From Apium graveolens (lineage: Eukaryota; Streptophyta; Magnoliopsida; Apiales; Apiaceae): a DNA stretch of 64,000 nucleotides. Position 1 is the first letter of the stretch. Every line of letters starts with the position of its first letter. Location: positions 62,001-126,000 of the forward strand of contig NW_027417580.1 in assembly GCF_009905375.1 (NCBI RefSeq). The letters are read 5' to 3'. Below the pieces are notes generated by a model. That model made no database searches, was not told where the DNA came from, and was given only the letters and a program-made list of their open reading frames with translations. Below, one piece after another: positions 31,227 to 44,100 of the stretch. The position numbers and the translations under genes were made by a program.

Positions 31227-33286
31227 TGTAATAACCCCAAAAAAATTTTGAACTTTTTGTAACCCTTATAAATAGTGATTTTGCTGATTATGCTGAATAA
31301 GAAAACTTTTCATACCACACTATGTAGGGGTTCTTTTATTGATCTTCTGAGATATTATTAGTACTCTATGTGGTATATAAGTGTATGTAAAGATCGTCAG
31401 AATCCAAATTCGAACACTTTGATTTTTCCCGAAAATCCACCAGATACCGAAAGAATTGAGTATAAGGTAACAGGATAAAAAGGATTTAAATTCAAGGATT
31501 ATAAGAGAGGATCATAAAAGGAATGTAATGTATTGAGAAAGGTTAAGGAAACCCAAGTAATAAGATCCCGGTTATGATCCCTCAAACGATAAACGAAAAC
31601 GAAAGTTAAGCGAACCGTATAGCAGATCAGCGGTCATTAGCCAAGTAATTAGGAGCTAATCAAAGAGGTTAGTGGTGATGATGTCATCAAACCAATAAGA
31701 AGAGGACAAGCATGGGAAAATGACATAAGAATGATGACCTAAGCATGACAAAAAAGGAAGGAAGGTTGGTTGATTTTAAACCACACCAAAATCACCATGG
31801 TTAATAAATTAAAACAAAAGGAAAAAACAATCAACACACAAATCACAACTTCAAAAAGCAGAAAACACTCCATATTTCAAGAAAAGCTCTCGGCTTTCAA
31901 GGAAAAAGAAAGGAAGAAAAACTCAAATCCTAGTTCCAAGCTTTGTTAATTAGTGAGGTAATTATCTAAGGTCCCTTGTACATAGATATGGATATCCTAT
32001 AAGTTTAAGCTTCAAATTCCTTCACAATCTCTTCCTATAATTCATGGAAGAAGAGGGTGAATAGTGTTTTTCAAGAACTTGAAATTTTGTTCTTAAGTTT
32101 TTGTTTAGATTAAGCTTTGGTAAGGACTTTCAAAGGTGATTGCAAGCTCCTTAGTTACTTTTACTCACCAAGGAAGGTATAATCTCGTACCCTAGCCCTA
32201 ATTTTGTATATTTAGAGTTTTTGTGTTTGGTATGGTTCATGAGAAGCTTGATTATTGTGTATTTAGAGATGGGTTGGTTTTATGATGTGTTTGGAGTTGT
32301 AAATCTTGATGATTAGTTAAAGAACTTAAGTAAGCTTTTAGTTCATGATTGGGAAGTAGTATAAATTGGAAATATTGAGTTGTTGGGGCTGTTGTAGCAT
32401 TGTATGGATGGAGTTTGGTTGTATGGTTGAATTGTGGTTGATTTGTGAGTAGGGTTAAAATTTGGTAATCGCGTAAACACAGCCGTCGTAATGCCCGATT
32501 TACTTTAGACTGTTTTTGTTCTTAACATCAGGACCCGAGAACTTACTGTTAGGTTTTGACCATTGCCATGATTAGATAGTTCATGTTACGAGCTTCATTT
32601 TGATATGTGGTTCGTTTGAATCCGATGTACGGTTTAGGAGAAACGACCTATTTTAAGTAACGACGCTTTGCGACCGAACCATTACCCCTCGCCTTACTTT
32701 GAAACATTGGTTAAAGACCTTAAATGACTAATTGGAGTATGAAACATTTATGTAAAGTGGCTTTGGCAGTTGGTAAGGTACTCGCGAAAGAATTGCCTTA
32801 AAACTCTTAATGGTTAATTTATTAAAAATGGTGGTGTCGAGGGTACTCGAGCGACTTAAGTGGATCGTTAAGCGCAAAAGCGAATGTTAGGGTCTAATTG
32901 GTTAACGTATAGATTCATAGGCGACTTTGGTTTAATTCAAACTTATATGTTGTTTATAGGTTACCAGACTCGTCCCAAGCCTTTTATGACCCCCAGTCGC
33001 TTAGGCAAGTTTTCTACCTGTTATATTGTTGTTGTGATGTATATATTTATATGCATTAACTTGTGATAGATGCATGTTGGTTAATTAGCAAATTTTGCGA
33101 TATATTGAAGCATGCTGATATGGTATATATATGCATGTCTGTTTCGTAATCTGGTTATCTATATGTTGATTTCAATGCTTATAGTTGCATAATACCTATG
33201 CTAGAGATAAGCAGTAGTTGCGTATACCCTTAGTATAGGGGAACCAAAGGTGAACATTTTCTAAAACCGGGAGTCGATGTTCCCGA

Positions 33287-33292
33287 GTATAT

Positions 33293-33327
<35 letters not shown>

Positions 33328-33330
33328 ATA
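33287..33330. repeat. TA microsatellite in the Tekay LTR
   Basis: Nearly pure TA dinucleotides with one TTTA interruption. The matching sites in the other LTRs (about 43230-43263 and 53686-53708) have shorter runs. Confidence 0.9.
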
Positions 33331-33382
33331 GTTTTCAAAACTATTAATCGAATAAGGTTTATTCGATAACTTTATTTTTATT

Positions 33383-33480
33383 AATGAATATTATTTGAAT
33401 ATTCATTCGAGGACTTATGACTCTGTTTATTATATTTAATGAATATTATTTGAATATTCATTCGAGGACTTATGACTCGG
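33383..33480. repeat. Two tandem 55-base units with a hairpin
   Basis: Each unit contains ATGAATATT, five bases, then AATATTCAT, a perfect 9-base inverted repeat, followed by TCGAGGACTTATGACTC. The doublet is kept in the 3' LTR (about 43316) and the solo LTR (about 53766). Confidence 0.8.
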
Positions 33481-35418
33481 ATTATTTTCTAATGAATATT
33501 CTTTATTTTATTAAAGAATAATGTGTCGATAATCAAACTTACTTTCGATTATTCAAATAAAGATAGTACTTTCGTATAAGTATATCTTTGGTTATTAATA
33601 TTCATTTCAAGTATAAGTTTTAAAACTTCTACTTCGATTATATTTAAAAAGGTCATCCTTATGGGAATATTATTTCATTAATAATATTCGGATATTTTCT
33701 AATATATCGGGACTGAGTTATTTCATTAAATCAGCATTACTCCAAACATTCTTAAAAATGTTTTCGAGTCTTCAAAATGATTTTTATAAGTTAGGGTGGA
33801 TCCCAAAACCCATTTTTATACTTAAGATCTTCCTTTCGAAGGGGATTTAAATACTCGTTCAAAACCTGAGGGATCCGGCTTTGTGGTGTGTTTTATATTT
33901 GTAACAAGGTTGCTGTGTTGACAAAAGAGTTTTTGATTACTTACCCAACACTCGGGAAGTAAAATTCTGGGAACAAGTTAATCCATTAATAGGCATCGCC
34001 TGGGAAGTATCGGTGAGTTTTCCTTCCAACTAGATACGACTTCTTAGTGGAGCCATATCAACAAGTTTTTACTTGGGGAAAGGGAGAACGAGCTTTACGT
34101 TTCAGGGTCATGGATTTCATCTGAACTAGGAGTGGCGTAAGTGGTCGAGTGGCGCCGGCCCAGCCTTATTATATTGGCCCAAATGGCCTGGAAGTTCCGC
34201 TAAGACGGTACCATTCCTTAGGAGTCCAGTGTTCGGTTGACAAGTAAATCCGACAGGTTCTCCTCTACATGTAGAAAATGGTGGGGTTGCACTACTACGA
34301 CTGATCATCGTAAGTGGTCTTCCTGGCGCGGCAAACTCCCGTAATGAGTTCATCATCCAGTTGGATATTTCTGCAACACTACCCGGAGCATTTCGGTCGA
34401 AAGGCTACGAATGGGTGGTTGCCGAAGCATTGGCAGGGTTAAGCAATTATAATGGTGTTTCCATCAAATGAAGTATCTCGTAACTTTATTTCATTCAATA
34501 AAATTTCAAAGATTGGATCTATTCGAATCTTAACTTGTGGTCTCATCTATGGGATGAACTTTCAAAAATGTTTATACCTTGAACGGTGGTGGTTCAAGTA
34601 GTATTCGGAAAAGATATAAGTATATTGAAGTATCTTGTAACTTCATCTTTTCAACTTATATCCAGTTAATGATTATCTCATGAATGACAAAGATTTTCAG
34701 AAAAATGTTGAGACAAGGTTAGATATATGAGATCACCTTGCAACGATATTTTTATACAGTTATAAACTGGAACTCTGTGTATATTATACATGTCAGAGGA
34801 TTTCAAAGATTGTGAAAAGTATATATGTATATATATACTGAATATTTTGCGACTTGGTCACGTTAAGATATCAACTTGGTGCATTTCTTCTTGACCAAGA
34901 CTTTCATGAATACTATGAGAATGCTCATATATTGTTAATTATTATACATACTATTTCGGTGGGCTTGTTGCTCACCCTTGCTTTCTTCTTTCATCACACA
35001 ACGACAGATAGAAATGATGAATAGGCCCAAGCTTCCAATTCGCAAGCGGTTAGGAAACGTTCCGCGGTTTTCTGGAAGCGTTGATGCCGCCTGTAGCTGA
35101 GGTAGGAACTACCAATAGGCTAGGCTTTCAACTATTGATGAACCAGGCTTATGTATATTATGTATTGTAATAATGGCAAAGAATATGTAAATTATTCAGA
35201 AACCCTATTGAGGATGAAATGGTTTACTATTATGGAGTAAAATGACTTGTGTTATTTTTGGTATTCATCTCTGAGACTATAACTTGTGGTGTGTGTGTAT
35301 TAATTGTCGGGTCACAGAACGCAGCAGTTGGTTGATTGTTAAGGTTAAGTATTATTAAGGGAAATGGAACTCGTGACAACTCGAATCCCCGACCCCGGAT
35401 TTGGGGGTGTTACAGAAA

Positions 35419-35430
35419 TGGTATCAGAGC
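35419..35430 (+). other. Primer binding site of the Tekay element
   Basis: TGGTATCAGAGC four bases after the LTR end TTACA, matching initiator Met tRNA. Confidence 0.9.
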
Positions 35431-35639
35431 CAAGCGTTATAAACCTCAGAGATGATGTGGCGTTATGATAATAAGTTCACTAAGATAATAAGAACTCTTG
35501 CCAAGTTCATAGTCGGGCTACCTAATGTAGTACTGATAGTTAAAACCCTTATGGGAACCCATATAAATATCATGGTAGTAACATAGTTCGTTATCATATA
35601 GGGCAGTGGGGCAACGAACCCTGAGGTTCAGGAGCATTA

Positions 35640-37300
35640 GCATGAGGATGTTTTATTACATGTTAGAGATCAAATTGTGAATCTGATAGAGTACCCTAGC
35701 GAGGGACCGGATGAGATTCATGTTGGGAATGTTGCAGTTGAGGATGTTATCCCAGAAGGGATTGTTGCTGAGGAGGATCTTGTGGAGGGTCCTGACGGGA
35801 ATAAAGAGAGGACTGCTGAGGAATTGATGACCGTAGTCAGGGCGACCTATCAGAGCTAGAATGGCCGCGAGGGTGGCACTAGAAGATGAAGAGTTACCAA
35901 GGGCACAAAGGATAATGAGGGCAGAAGGAGTGGGGCCTTCCACGACACTAATTATACCAGTATCAGACCCTCTTCCAGAGGTGCCTGTAGACATCCATGA
36001 GGTTCCACCAATTCCTGTTCCCTCCCCTATACAGAGCCCAGTACCTACTGAGGAAATGCCACCTTTGTCTCCTACACCATTGTCACCCGATACCGTGCTC
36101 GGTTATCTATTTGGATCTCCTGGGTCTGCACCACCTGCACCCCATGGACTGCTAGATGCTACCACTCAGGCTTCTCTTATCGCCGATTATTATATGACTT
36201 TGGGTTGCTTGTCTAAGGCCTAGGAGTGATCTGTTGGATCGACTTACTGCACCGAGGATTGAGGGCGGGGTACTTCCGGCAGGACTAGCTTATAGCATGG
36301 AAAGGATTGAGGCTACCACCCGTGTTACAGCTAGAGGCCATCTTGAGGGTCAGATTGATCCAGCTCTACTTGCAACTATCTTAGACCTCATCACCTCTTT
36401 AATGGAGCAGGTTAGGGATGTCGTGCGTGCCCGCATTTCTTGATCCATATTAGTGTGTAGAGTCTGAGCAATCTGACAAGGATTTCATGTAGCACCGCTT
36501 TTGGAGGATTAGCCTAAGTTATGAATGATTAGTTTTAATGACTAGATGATTATCTATGGTAGTACTTTTGGGATAGAAGCGATCAGCTCAAATGATGTAA
36601 TTCTCTTTAATGTGTTTAGTTGTTGTACCCTCGAACAAATGGTTAAGTATATATTCGTTAATTTCAGTTCAGATCAGTTTGTTTGTGAATAAGTTCATAT
36701 TGTTAATTGCATTGTGAACACTTAAGAAAGTGTCATGAGGTTTATAGAACTTGAGAATTCATAATTTGCAATCATGCAAGGACTGAACGAGGGAAAGATT
36801 TAAGCAAATTAAGTAAGATAAATATCCAGTGATTCTCAAAATTTTTCCAAGCATTATGCCCCCACGAGGAATAAGATTAGGGGCAAACCTTGAATATGAT
36901 AATCAGGGAGGTCGTAATTAAGATATAAGGAACCCAGAATATAATGAAGTGGAAAATGAGGATTTTAAATTAAAAGATGACCCCGATTATGGGAAGTAGG
37001 AAGAAATATTTAGACTGAGAAAACAGAATTCGAGCAAGATAGGAAGAACCAGGATGGTACTCCTATTGGGCAATCCATGGACCTGCCTAAAACAAAACTT
37101 ATACTTTTACCCCTAACCACCACCTTGAGGAAACAAGGTGGTGTGAAATTCTTTCAGGACCTTTAAGTCGCTAAGCTCTCAGAGTTCCAAGAAAATAGCT
37201 GACCCAGTCGAGGCAAGAGCCTGGCTAAAGGAAATACAGGAATCATTTGAGATTCTAAATGATTGACGAATCACAAAAGACTGTTTATGTCACTTACCCT
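35640..37300 (+). pseudogene. Tekay gag remnants
   Basis: Two readable pieces. The first (35677-36443) is acidic and then Pro-rich with VPVDIHEVPPIPVPSPIQSP and QASLIADYY, a non-conserved Gag N-terminus. The second (about 37195-37260) reads DPVEARAWLKEIQESFEIL, the typical start of the Gypsy/Del capsid domain. Stops and frameshifts lie between them. Confidence 0.65.
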
Positions 37301-38439
37301 CCTAAGAGAGAGACCACCCGCTGGTGAAAGACCAAGAAAGGCACGGAGCAAGAGGTTATGATAAACTGATTAAAGTTCAATCAATTGTTTTCGAGAAAGT
37401 AAATCCCAAGATTATGGAGATAGTGTAAAAGCTTTAAGAGCCAGAACAAAGGCGGACGAATATGATGAATTATGAATCTAAGATTGTAAAAGTTGTCAAG
37501 ATTCGTCTAGAGGACAAGAATCCCAGAACGACGTGATGTTTGAAGTCAATGATTAGTGGGTTCGTGAAATGATTGTAAGAGAAAGGAAAAAAACTGAAGT
37601 GGAAAGGAATATAAAGGCAATAGAGTTGGAGGAATGATAAGGGAGTTAGATACGAGGAAACCCTAAAGACTCGTAGCAATAGAAATAGAAAAGTATGTAA
37701 TCGTCAGGATGAGAGTGATTCACCATGAGTTAAAGCTGATGGATGAAGGCATGAAAGATACATATATTGTATCCCCTTTAAGTTGGGAGGATTCGAGGAA
37801 ACCTTGAGATAGTCCGAAGGATAAACAAGGAGACACGGATAGACTGAGGAGACAAGAAAGTAGGAAATTAGGAAAATTTGATGAAGGAAGTGACCTTCAA
37901 AAATGTGAAGTGAAAGACCGGTGGCTTGATACCCATAAAGAGAGACGCCAGGTATGAAAGATATCCCAACATTGAGATGACTGTTGAGATAAACAACAAA
38001 AGTAAATTAGGATTTATTAAGAAGAAGTTCACGTTGAACATAACTAATATCTTCTAGAACATCCCTGTTATCATTACTAAATCAGGCAAGAAAAGCTGAT
38101 AACCGTTGTTATCTTTTGGAGGCCATATTGATTGACCTCATTTTGCATACAGATGTTATTGTGAAATTAGGCATATACTATCGAGATGGGAATGATTGAA
38201 TAAGACACCCTTATCAGGGATACATGACTTGATTTATCTATGGAAGGATGCAAGTACCTTTTTAAAAAAAAGGTGGAATTAAGGATGGAACCTCGATAAC
38301 TTGAGATGAATCCTAGGGGAATGCATAAAGGTTGGCATTCCACCCTTAATAGGGACATCATGAGTTTTGACAGTATGAATTGGAAAGGATCAAGGTAGCA
38401 ACAACCTTTAAAGATCAGTAGAGAAATGTTTTAGAATTA

Positions 38440-38640
38440 CATAGACAATGGTTCTAGTATTAGTAAATGGTATTTTGATATGCCCTGTATCTAGGGAATA
38501 CAGGAGGAACGATTCAAGAATAACCTTAGAGGTTTTACAAGGAGAAAGGTAATATTCAAAATTCTCAAGAATAGAAATTTTGATTAAGGAAATATGACGT
38601 AATAAAAATAATGCCAAGTGGGGCACATGTTAAATCATGA
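38440..38640 (+). pseudogene. Tekay reverse transcriptase remnant, active site lost
   Basis: The reading VLVLVNGILICPVSREY, then LEVLQGER, a Tyr-Ser-Lys-Phe block and GHMLNHE matches the Gypsy pattern around VVVFIDDILIYS and FLGHVVS. The two catalytic Asp residues of IDD are changed to Asn-Gly (VNGIL). Frameshifts interrupt the rest. Confidence 0.65.
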
Positions 38641-39499
38641 GAAAGTATAGATTGAACCCAACGAAGGTCAAGAATGGTGAAAACAAGAAGGACCCAAGAT
38701 AAGAGACGTCCTAAGTATGATCGAGAGTCAGTCGTGATAATGATTAACCTCTAAAGACTGAGGCAATAACTTATGGAAAAATGGTGGGTTTTTTTTTACT
38801 CATCAGATTTTAAGGAAAACATCTTCACACAAGCAGTGATTGGAAATGAGGTAGAAAATTTAGTTGGAGATCGTTCAAATGACATTGATTGTAAGGAAAT
38901 TTTACTATCAGGAAAGGCCAAAGAGGTGGCCGACACTTTAAGTGTAAGAGAGCAATTATAGGCGCTCGTGCCAGAGGAATACAGTGATGATGGTTGAAGC
39001 CAGTAAAGGTTGTATTATGGTTTGGAAGATTGACATTCCTTCTGATGACTGTGCAATACCCAACCGTAATAGTAGTTTGGTAAAGGTTTAATTCGTATAA
39101 TCGCCATGAGCGGGCTATCTATCTTAGAAGGTACTATCTTGAGATAAGCCAGGACCATGTTACGAAATGACTAAATGAACCTTTGAGATGCATATCTCCC
39201 AATAAAGACATATGATTAAGAATGGTATTAACCTGCTATCGTTGCCTTCATTGAAACTCTTCTGCAATTTTATCTGCTTCATGTCATATGTACGTCAAGT
39301 TCAGGAGTGTTCTTCATGAATCATGAACGGTGATCATGTTACCTTCTTAGAAGAATTCGATACGAGATGTATGGACTCCGTATGGTTAGCTATTAAGACT
39401 TCATGGAAAATGAATGACTACAGTAGGTCAACGGTGGACCCTAGTAGTGCAGGAATGATTCTGCGGGTAATGAGCCGATTAATTACAACCGTGAGAGTT

Positions 39500-40720
39500 G
39501 TATTGGAATGGATGTTGAGATTAAGTACCACTAATCGGGTTGTGGTGATGTATAAGTTATCATTGATAGACTAATTAAGTCGATTATCTACCTATTGAAT
39601 ACTTATTCCTTCTTATCAATAGAGAGTCGTATTACTATACGAGGAAGGTTGCAGTGCAAGCATAGAATTCTAGTAATGGTGATGTCTAGAATGAAATTCC
39701 AGATTCGGTTTTCGATGTCGAGGGAGTTTCAAAGGTGATTGTGTATAAGCTCGAGCTAGAGCATGGGTCCATAGAATGATGGATGGAATAGTAAATATTT
39801 AAGCATGTGAAATGCGATGCTATTATACTTGATGTGGATTTATATACATATATGTTTTGTTCTCCTATGTTAAACCTCTATAGTTCAGAGGTAGATTCCA
39901 AGTCAGATATTTTGTGGTAGTATATTTTATATATATACAATTCTCTTCCGTTCGTTCTTTTCTCTTCTTTTCATTTCATGTAAGCTGAGAAGAACAACCC
40001 TTCCAGAAGGGGAGGTATTGCCGAATGACTATCTATCTGTGTGATAGAAGCATAGTAGGATACCACATGTTGTTTAATTGCTTGTCAAGTACTAAAGGCT
40101 GACCACCTTCTGTACTAACTATACGATATAACAAGTGTTCATGATCATAGTGATCTCTCAATAAATTCTTTTACTTCTATATGATTGATCTAACTTTGGA
40201 AAATAAAAATAGCTGAAAAAGGAGTAGTAAAGTTATGGTGGTATTCGGAATGGAAACACGTTCGTGATACTAAGGTTGACGTGGTTATTAAAAGGTTATA
40301 GAACGCTAACGAGCAAAAGTGTAACCAGTATAGTATTATGTACGGAGGATAGTAATGATTACGAACTGGAAAAGAATGGGTATTGAGAAGCAAAAGCTAT
40401 AATGCTAGAAGCTATGATGAGAGTCTGTGCAATAGACTTGAAAGAATTTGAAATGCTCAATTAACACGGATTGAGTTTTCTTACGACAATAGATCATATG
40501 TCATTATCGAGATGTCGCCTTATAAGATCCTTGAGGGAAGACAATGTCGATCTCCCTTATGATATGATGATGTTGCAGACCGCAAGATGCTTAGACCAAC
40601 AGTGGTCCAAAGGACCAAGGATATAATAGATTTAATCAGAGGACGGCTGGTAGTAGCCCAAGATGGACACACGAAGTATGTTGATTTGACACGAAATGAC
40701 AAGGAGTAGGAAGGAGGGAA
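39500..40720 (+). pseudogene. Tekay integrase remnants
   Basis: Near 39520-39600 the reading TTNRVVVMYKL follows the Gypsy RTxxGxDVIWVIVDRLTKSAHF block in altered form. Near 40580-40690 the reading VVQRTKDIIDLIRGRLVVAQ matches the conserved integrase stretch before the C-terminal domain. Neither is continuous. Confidence 0.65.
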
Positions 40721-40774
40721 CTTAGTACTGTTATATGTACTTCCTTGGAAATGATGGATGAGGTTCAGTTAGAA

Positions 40775-41155
40775 AGGAAAGCTAAGCCCACGATTTGTTG
40801 GACCCTTGAATATATTAAGACATATTGGGAAGTTATCAAATGAACTAGCCCTACCCACGAACCTGCAACAAGTTTGTAATGAGTTCCACGTATTAATGTT
40901 AAGGAAGTGTAATCCGGATGCCAGACAAATAGGGGCATATGAGCGCATAGACATGCAACCAGACGTAACCTATATGGAGCAACCGGGAAGGGTTATAGAT
41001 CGAAAAGGAACTAGTGCTTAGGAGAAGTGTTATCAAACTAGGCAGAGTTTGGTGGTAGAACCACAATATGGGAAAATTGACTTGAGAGTTAGAAGGCGCA
41101 ATGCTAGAAAAGTACCCCCATTTGTTTTCTATCTGATTCCGGGACGGAATCCTTT
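40775..41155 (+). pseudogene. Tekay integrase C-terminus with chromodomain-like tail
   Basis: The frame reads KAKPTICWTL.ILRHIG and, better kept, ELALPTNLQQVCNEFHVLML, then ERIDMQPDVTYMEQPGRVID. This follows the chromovirus pattern of LALPxxLxxVHNVFHVSML and YEEQPVxILDR that leads into the chromodomain. A TAG at about 41019 ends the open frame. The chromodomain itself is only weakly visible. Confidence 0.7.
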
Positions 41156-41169
41156 TAAGGAGGGGAGAC
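41155..41169 (+). other. Polypurine tract of the Tekay element
   Basis: TTTTAAGGAGGGGAGAC directly before the 3' LTR start TGTAATAACC. Confidence 0.9.
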
Positions 41170-44100
41170 TGTAATAACCCCAAAAAAATTTTGAACTTTT
41201 TGTAGCCCTTATGAATAGTGATTTTGCTAATTATGCTGAATAAGCAAACTTTTCATACCACACTATGTAGGGGTTCTTTTATTGATCTTCTAAGATATTA
41301 TTAGTACTCTATGTGGTATATAAGTGTATGTAAAGATCGTCAGAATCCAAATTCGAACACTTTGATTTTTCCCGAAAATCCACCAGATACTGAAAGAATT
41401 GAGTATAAGGTAATCGGATAAAAAGGATTTAAATTCAAGGATTATAAGAGAGGATCATAAAGGAATATAATGTATTGAGAAAGGTTAACGAAACCCAAGT
41501 AATAAGTTCCCGGGTATGATCCCTCAAACGATAAACGAAAATGAAAGTTAAGCGAACCGTATAGCAGATCAGCGGTCATTAGCCAAGTAATTAGGAGCTA
41601 ATGAAAGAGGTTAGTGATGATGATGTCATCAAACCAATAAGAAGAGGACAAGCATGGGAAGATGACATAAGAATGATGACTTAAGCATGACCAAAAAGGA
41701 AGGAAGGTTGGTTGATTTTAAACCACACAAAAATCACCATGGTTACTAAATTAAAACAAAAGGAAAAAACAACCAACAAACAAATCACAACTTCAAAAAG
41801 CACAAAACACTCCATATTTCAAGAAAAGCTCTCGGCTTTCAAGGAAAAAAGAAAGGATGAAAAACTCAAATCCTAGTTCCAAGCTTTGTTAATTAGTGAG
41901 GTAATTATCTAAGGTCCCTTGTACATAGATATGGATATCCTATAAGTTTAAGCTTCAAATTCATTCACAATCTCTTCCTATGAATTCAAGGAAGAAGAGG
42001 GTGAATAGTGTTTTTCAAGAACTTGAAATTTTGTTCTTGAGTTTTTGTTTAGATTAAGCTTTGGTAAGGACTTTCATGGGTGATTCCAAGCTCCTTAGTT
42101 ACTTTTACTCACCAAGGAAGGTATAATCTCGTACCCTAGCCCTAATTTTGTATATTTAGAGTTTTTGTGTTTGGTATGGTTCATGAGAAGCTTGATTATT
42201 GTGTATTTAGAGATGTGTTGGTTTTATGATGTGTTTGGAGTTGTAAATCTTGATGATTAGTTAAAGAACTTAAGTAAGCTTTTAGTTCATGATTTGGAAG
42301 TAGTATAAATTGGAAATATTGAGTTGTTGGGGCTGTTGTAGCATTGTATGGATGGAGTTTGGTTGTATGGTTGAATTGTGGTTGATTTGTAGTAGGGTAA
42401 AAATTTGGTAATTGCGTAAACACAGCCGTCGTAATGCCCGATTTACTTTAGACTGTTTTTGTTCTTAACATCAGGACCCGAGAACTCACTGTTAGGTTCT
42501 GACCATTGACATGATTAGATAGTTCAAGTTACTGAGCTTCGTTTTGATATGTGGTTCAGTTTGAATCCGATATACGGTTTAGGAGAAACGACCGTTTTAA
42601 GTAACGGCGCTTCGCGGCCGAACCATTACCCCTCGCCTTACTTTGAAACATTGGTTAAAGACCTTAAATGACTAATTGGAGTATAAAACATTTACTGAAA
42701 AGTGTATTAGGCAGTTGGTAAGGTACTCACGAAAGAATCGCCTTAAAACTCTTAATGGTTAATTTATTAAAAATGGTGGAGCCGAGGGTACTCGAGCGAC
42801 TTAAGTGAATCATTAAGCGCAAAAGCGAACGTTAGGGTCTAATTGGTTAAAGTATAGATTCATAAGCGACTTTTGTTTAATTCCAACTTATATGTTGTTT
42901 ATAGGTTACCAGACTCATCCCAAGCCTTTTATCACCCCAGTCGCTCAGGCAAGTTTTCTACCCGTTATACTGTTGTTGTGATGTATATATGTATATGCAT
43001 TACCTTGTGATAGATGCATGTTGGTTAATTAGTAAATTTTGCGATATATTGAAACATGCTGATATGGTATATATGCATGTCTGTTTCGTAATCTGGTTAT
43101 CTATCTGTTGATTTCAATGCTTATAGTTGCATAATACATATGCTAGAGATAAGTCAGTAGTTGGGTATACCCTTAGTATAGGGGACCCAAAGGTGAATAT
43201 TTTCTAAAACCGGGAGTCGATGTTTCCGAGTATATTATATATATATATTTATATATATATATAGTTTTCAAAACTATTAATCGAATAAGGTTTATTCGAT
43301 AACTTTATTTTTATTAATGAATATTATTTGAATATTCATTCGAGGACTTATGACTCTGTTTATTCTATTTAATGAATATTATTTGAATATTCATTCGAGG
43401 ACTTATGACTCCGATTATTTACTAATTAATATTTCTTATTTTATTAAAGAATAATGTGTCAATAATCAAACTTACTTTCGATTATTCAAATAAAGATAGT
43501 ACATTCGTATAAGTATATCTTTGGTTATTTAATATTCATTTCAAGTATAAGTTTTAAAACTTCTACTTCGATTATATTTAAAAAGATCATCCTTATGGGA
43601 ATATTATTTAATTAATAATATTCAGATATTTTCTAATATATCGGGACTGATTTATTTCATTAAATCAGCAATACTCCAAACATTCTTAAAAATGTTTTCG
43701 AGTCTTCAAAATGATTTTTAAAAGTTAGAGCGGATCCCAAAACCCATTTTTATACTTAAGATCTCTCTTTCGAAGGGGATTTAAATACTCGTTCAAAACC
43801 TGAGGGATCCGGCTCTGTGGTGTGTTTTATATTTGCAACAAGGTTGCTGTGTTGACAAAAGAGTTTTTGATTACTTACCCAACACTCGGGAAGTAAAATT
43901 CTGGGAACAATTTAATCCATTAACAGGCATCGCCTGGGAAATATCGGTGAGTTTTCCTTCCAACTAGATACGACTTCTTAGTGGAGCCGTATCAACAAGT
44001 TTTTACTTGGGGAAAGGGAGAACGAGCTTTACAGTTTCAGGGTCATGGATTTCATCTGAACTAGGAGTGGCGTAAGTGGTCGAGTGGTGCCGGCCCAGCC

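Larger units (their letters stand above)
31227..35414 (+). mobile_element. 5' LTR of a Tekay/Del-like Gypsy element, 4.2 kb
   Basis: Starts TGTAATAACCCC and ends GGGGGTGTTACA. The target duplication TTCTC flanks the whole element (31222-31226 and 45350-45354). It aligns end to end with the 3' LTR at 41170-45349. In the first 105 bases I count four differences. It contains a TA microsatellite (33287-33330), two tandem copies of a 55-base unit (33383-33480) and the conserved GTTGCTCACCCTTGC block (about 34970). Confidence 0.95.
35415..41169 (+). pseudogene. Decayed internal region of the Tekay/Del-like element
   Basis: About 5.75 kb between the LTRs. Gag pieces, a reverse transcriptase piece, integrase pieces and a chromodomain-type end appear in the right order for a chromovirus, but stops and frameshifts occur every few dozen codons. 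Segments between the recognised pieces (36444-37079, 37300-38430, 38640-39490, 39680-40430) are presumably eroded pol. I see no other gene in them. Confidence 0.8.

Noticed and set aside
34126..34356. A 76-residue minus-strand frame in the Tekay LTR, also partly at 54595-54777
   Set aside because: Conserved because the LTR is conserved. It is antisense to the element and interrupted in the 3' LTR copy.
42196..42423. Asn/Thr/His-rich minus-strand frame
   Set aside because: It is antisense to a G/T-rich part of the LTR, a composition effect.
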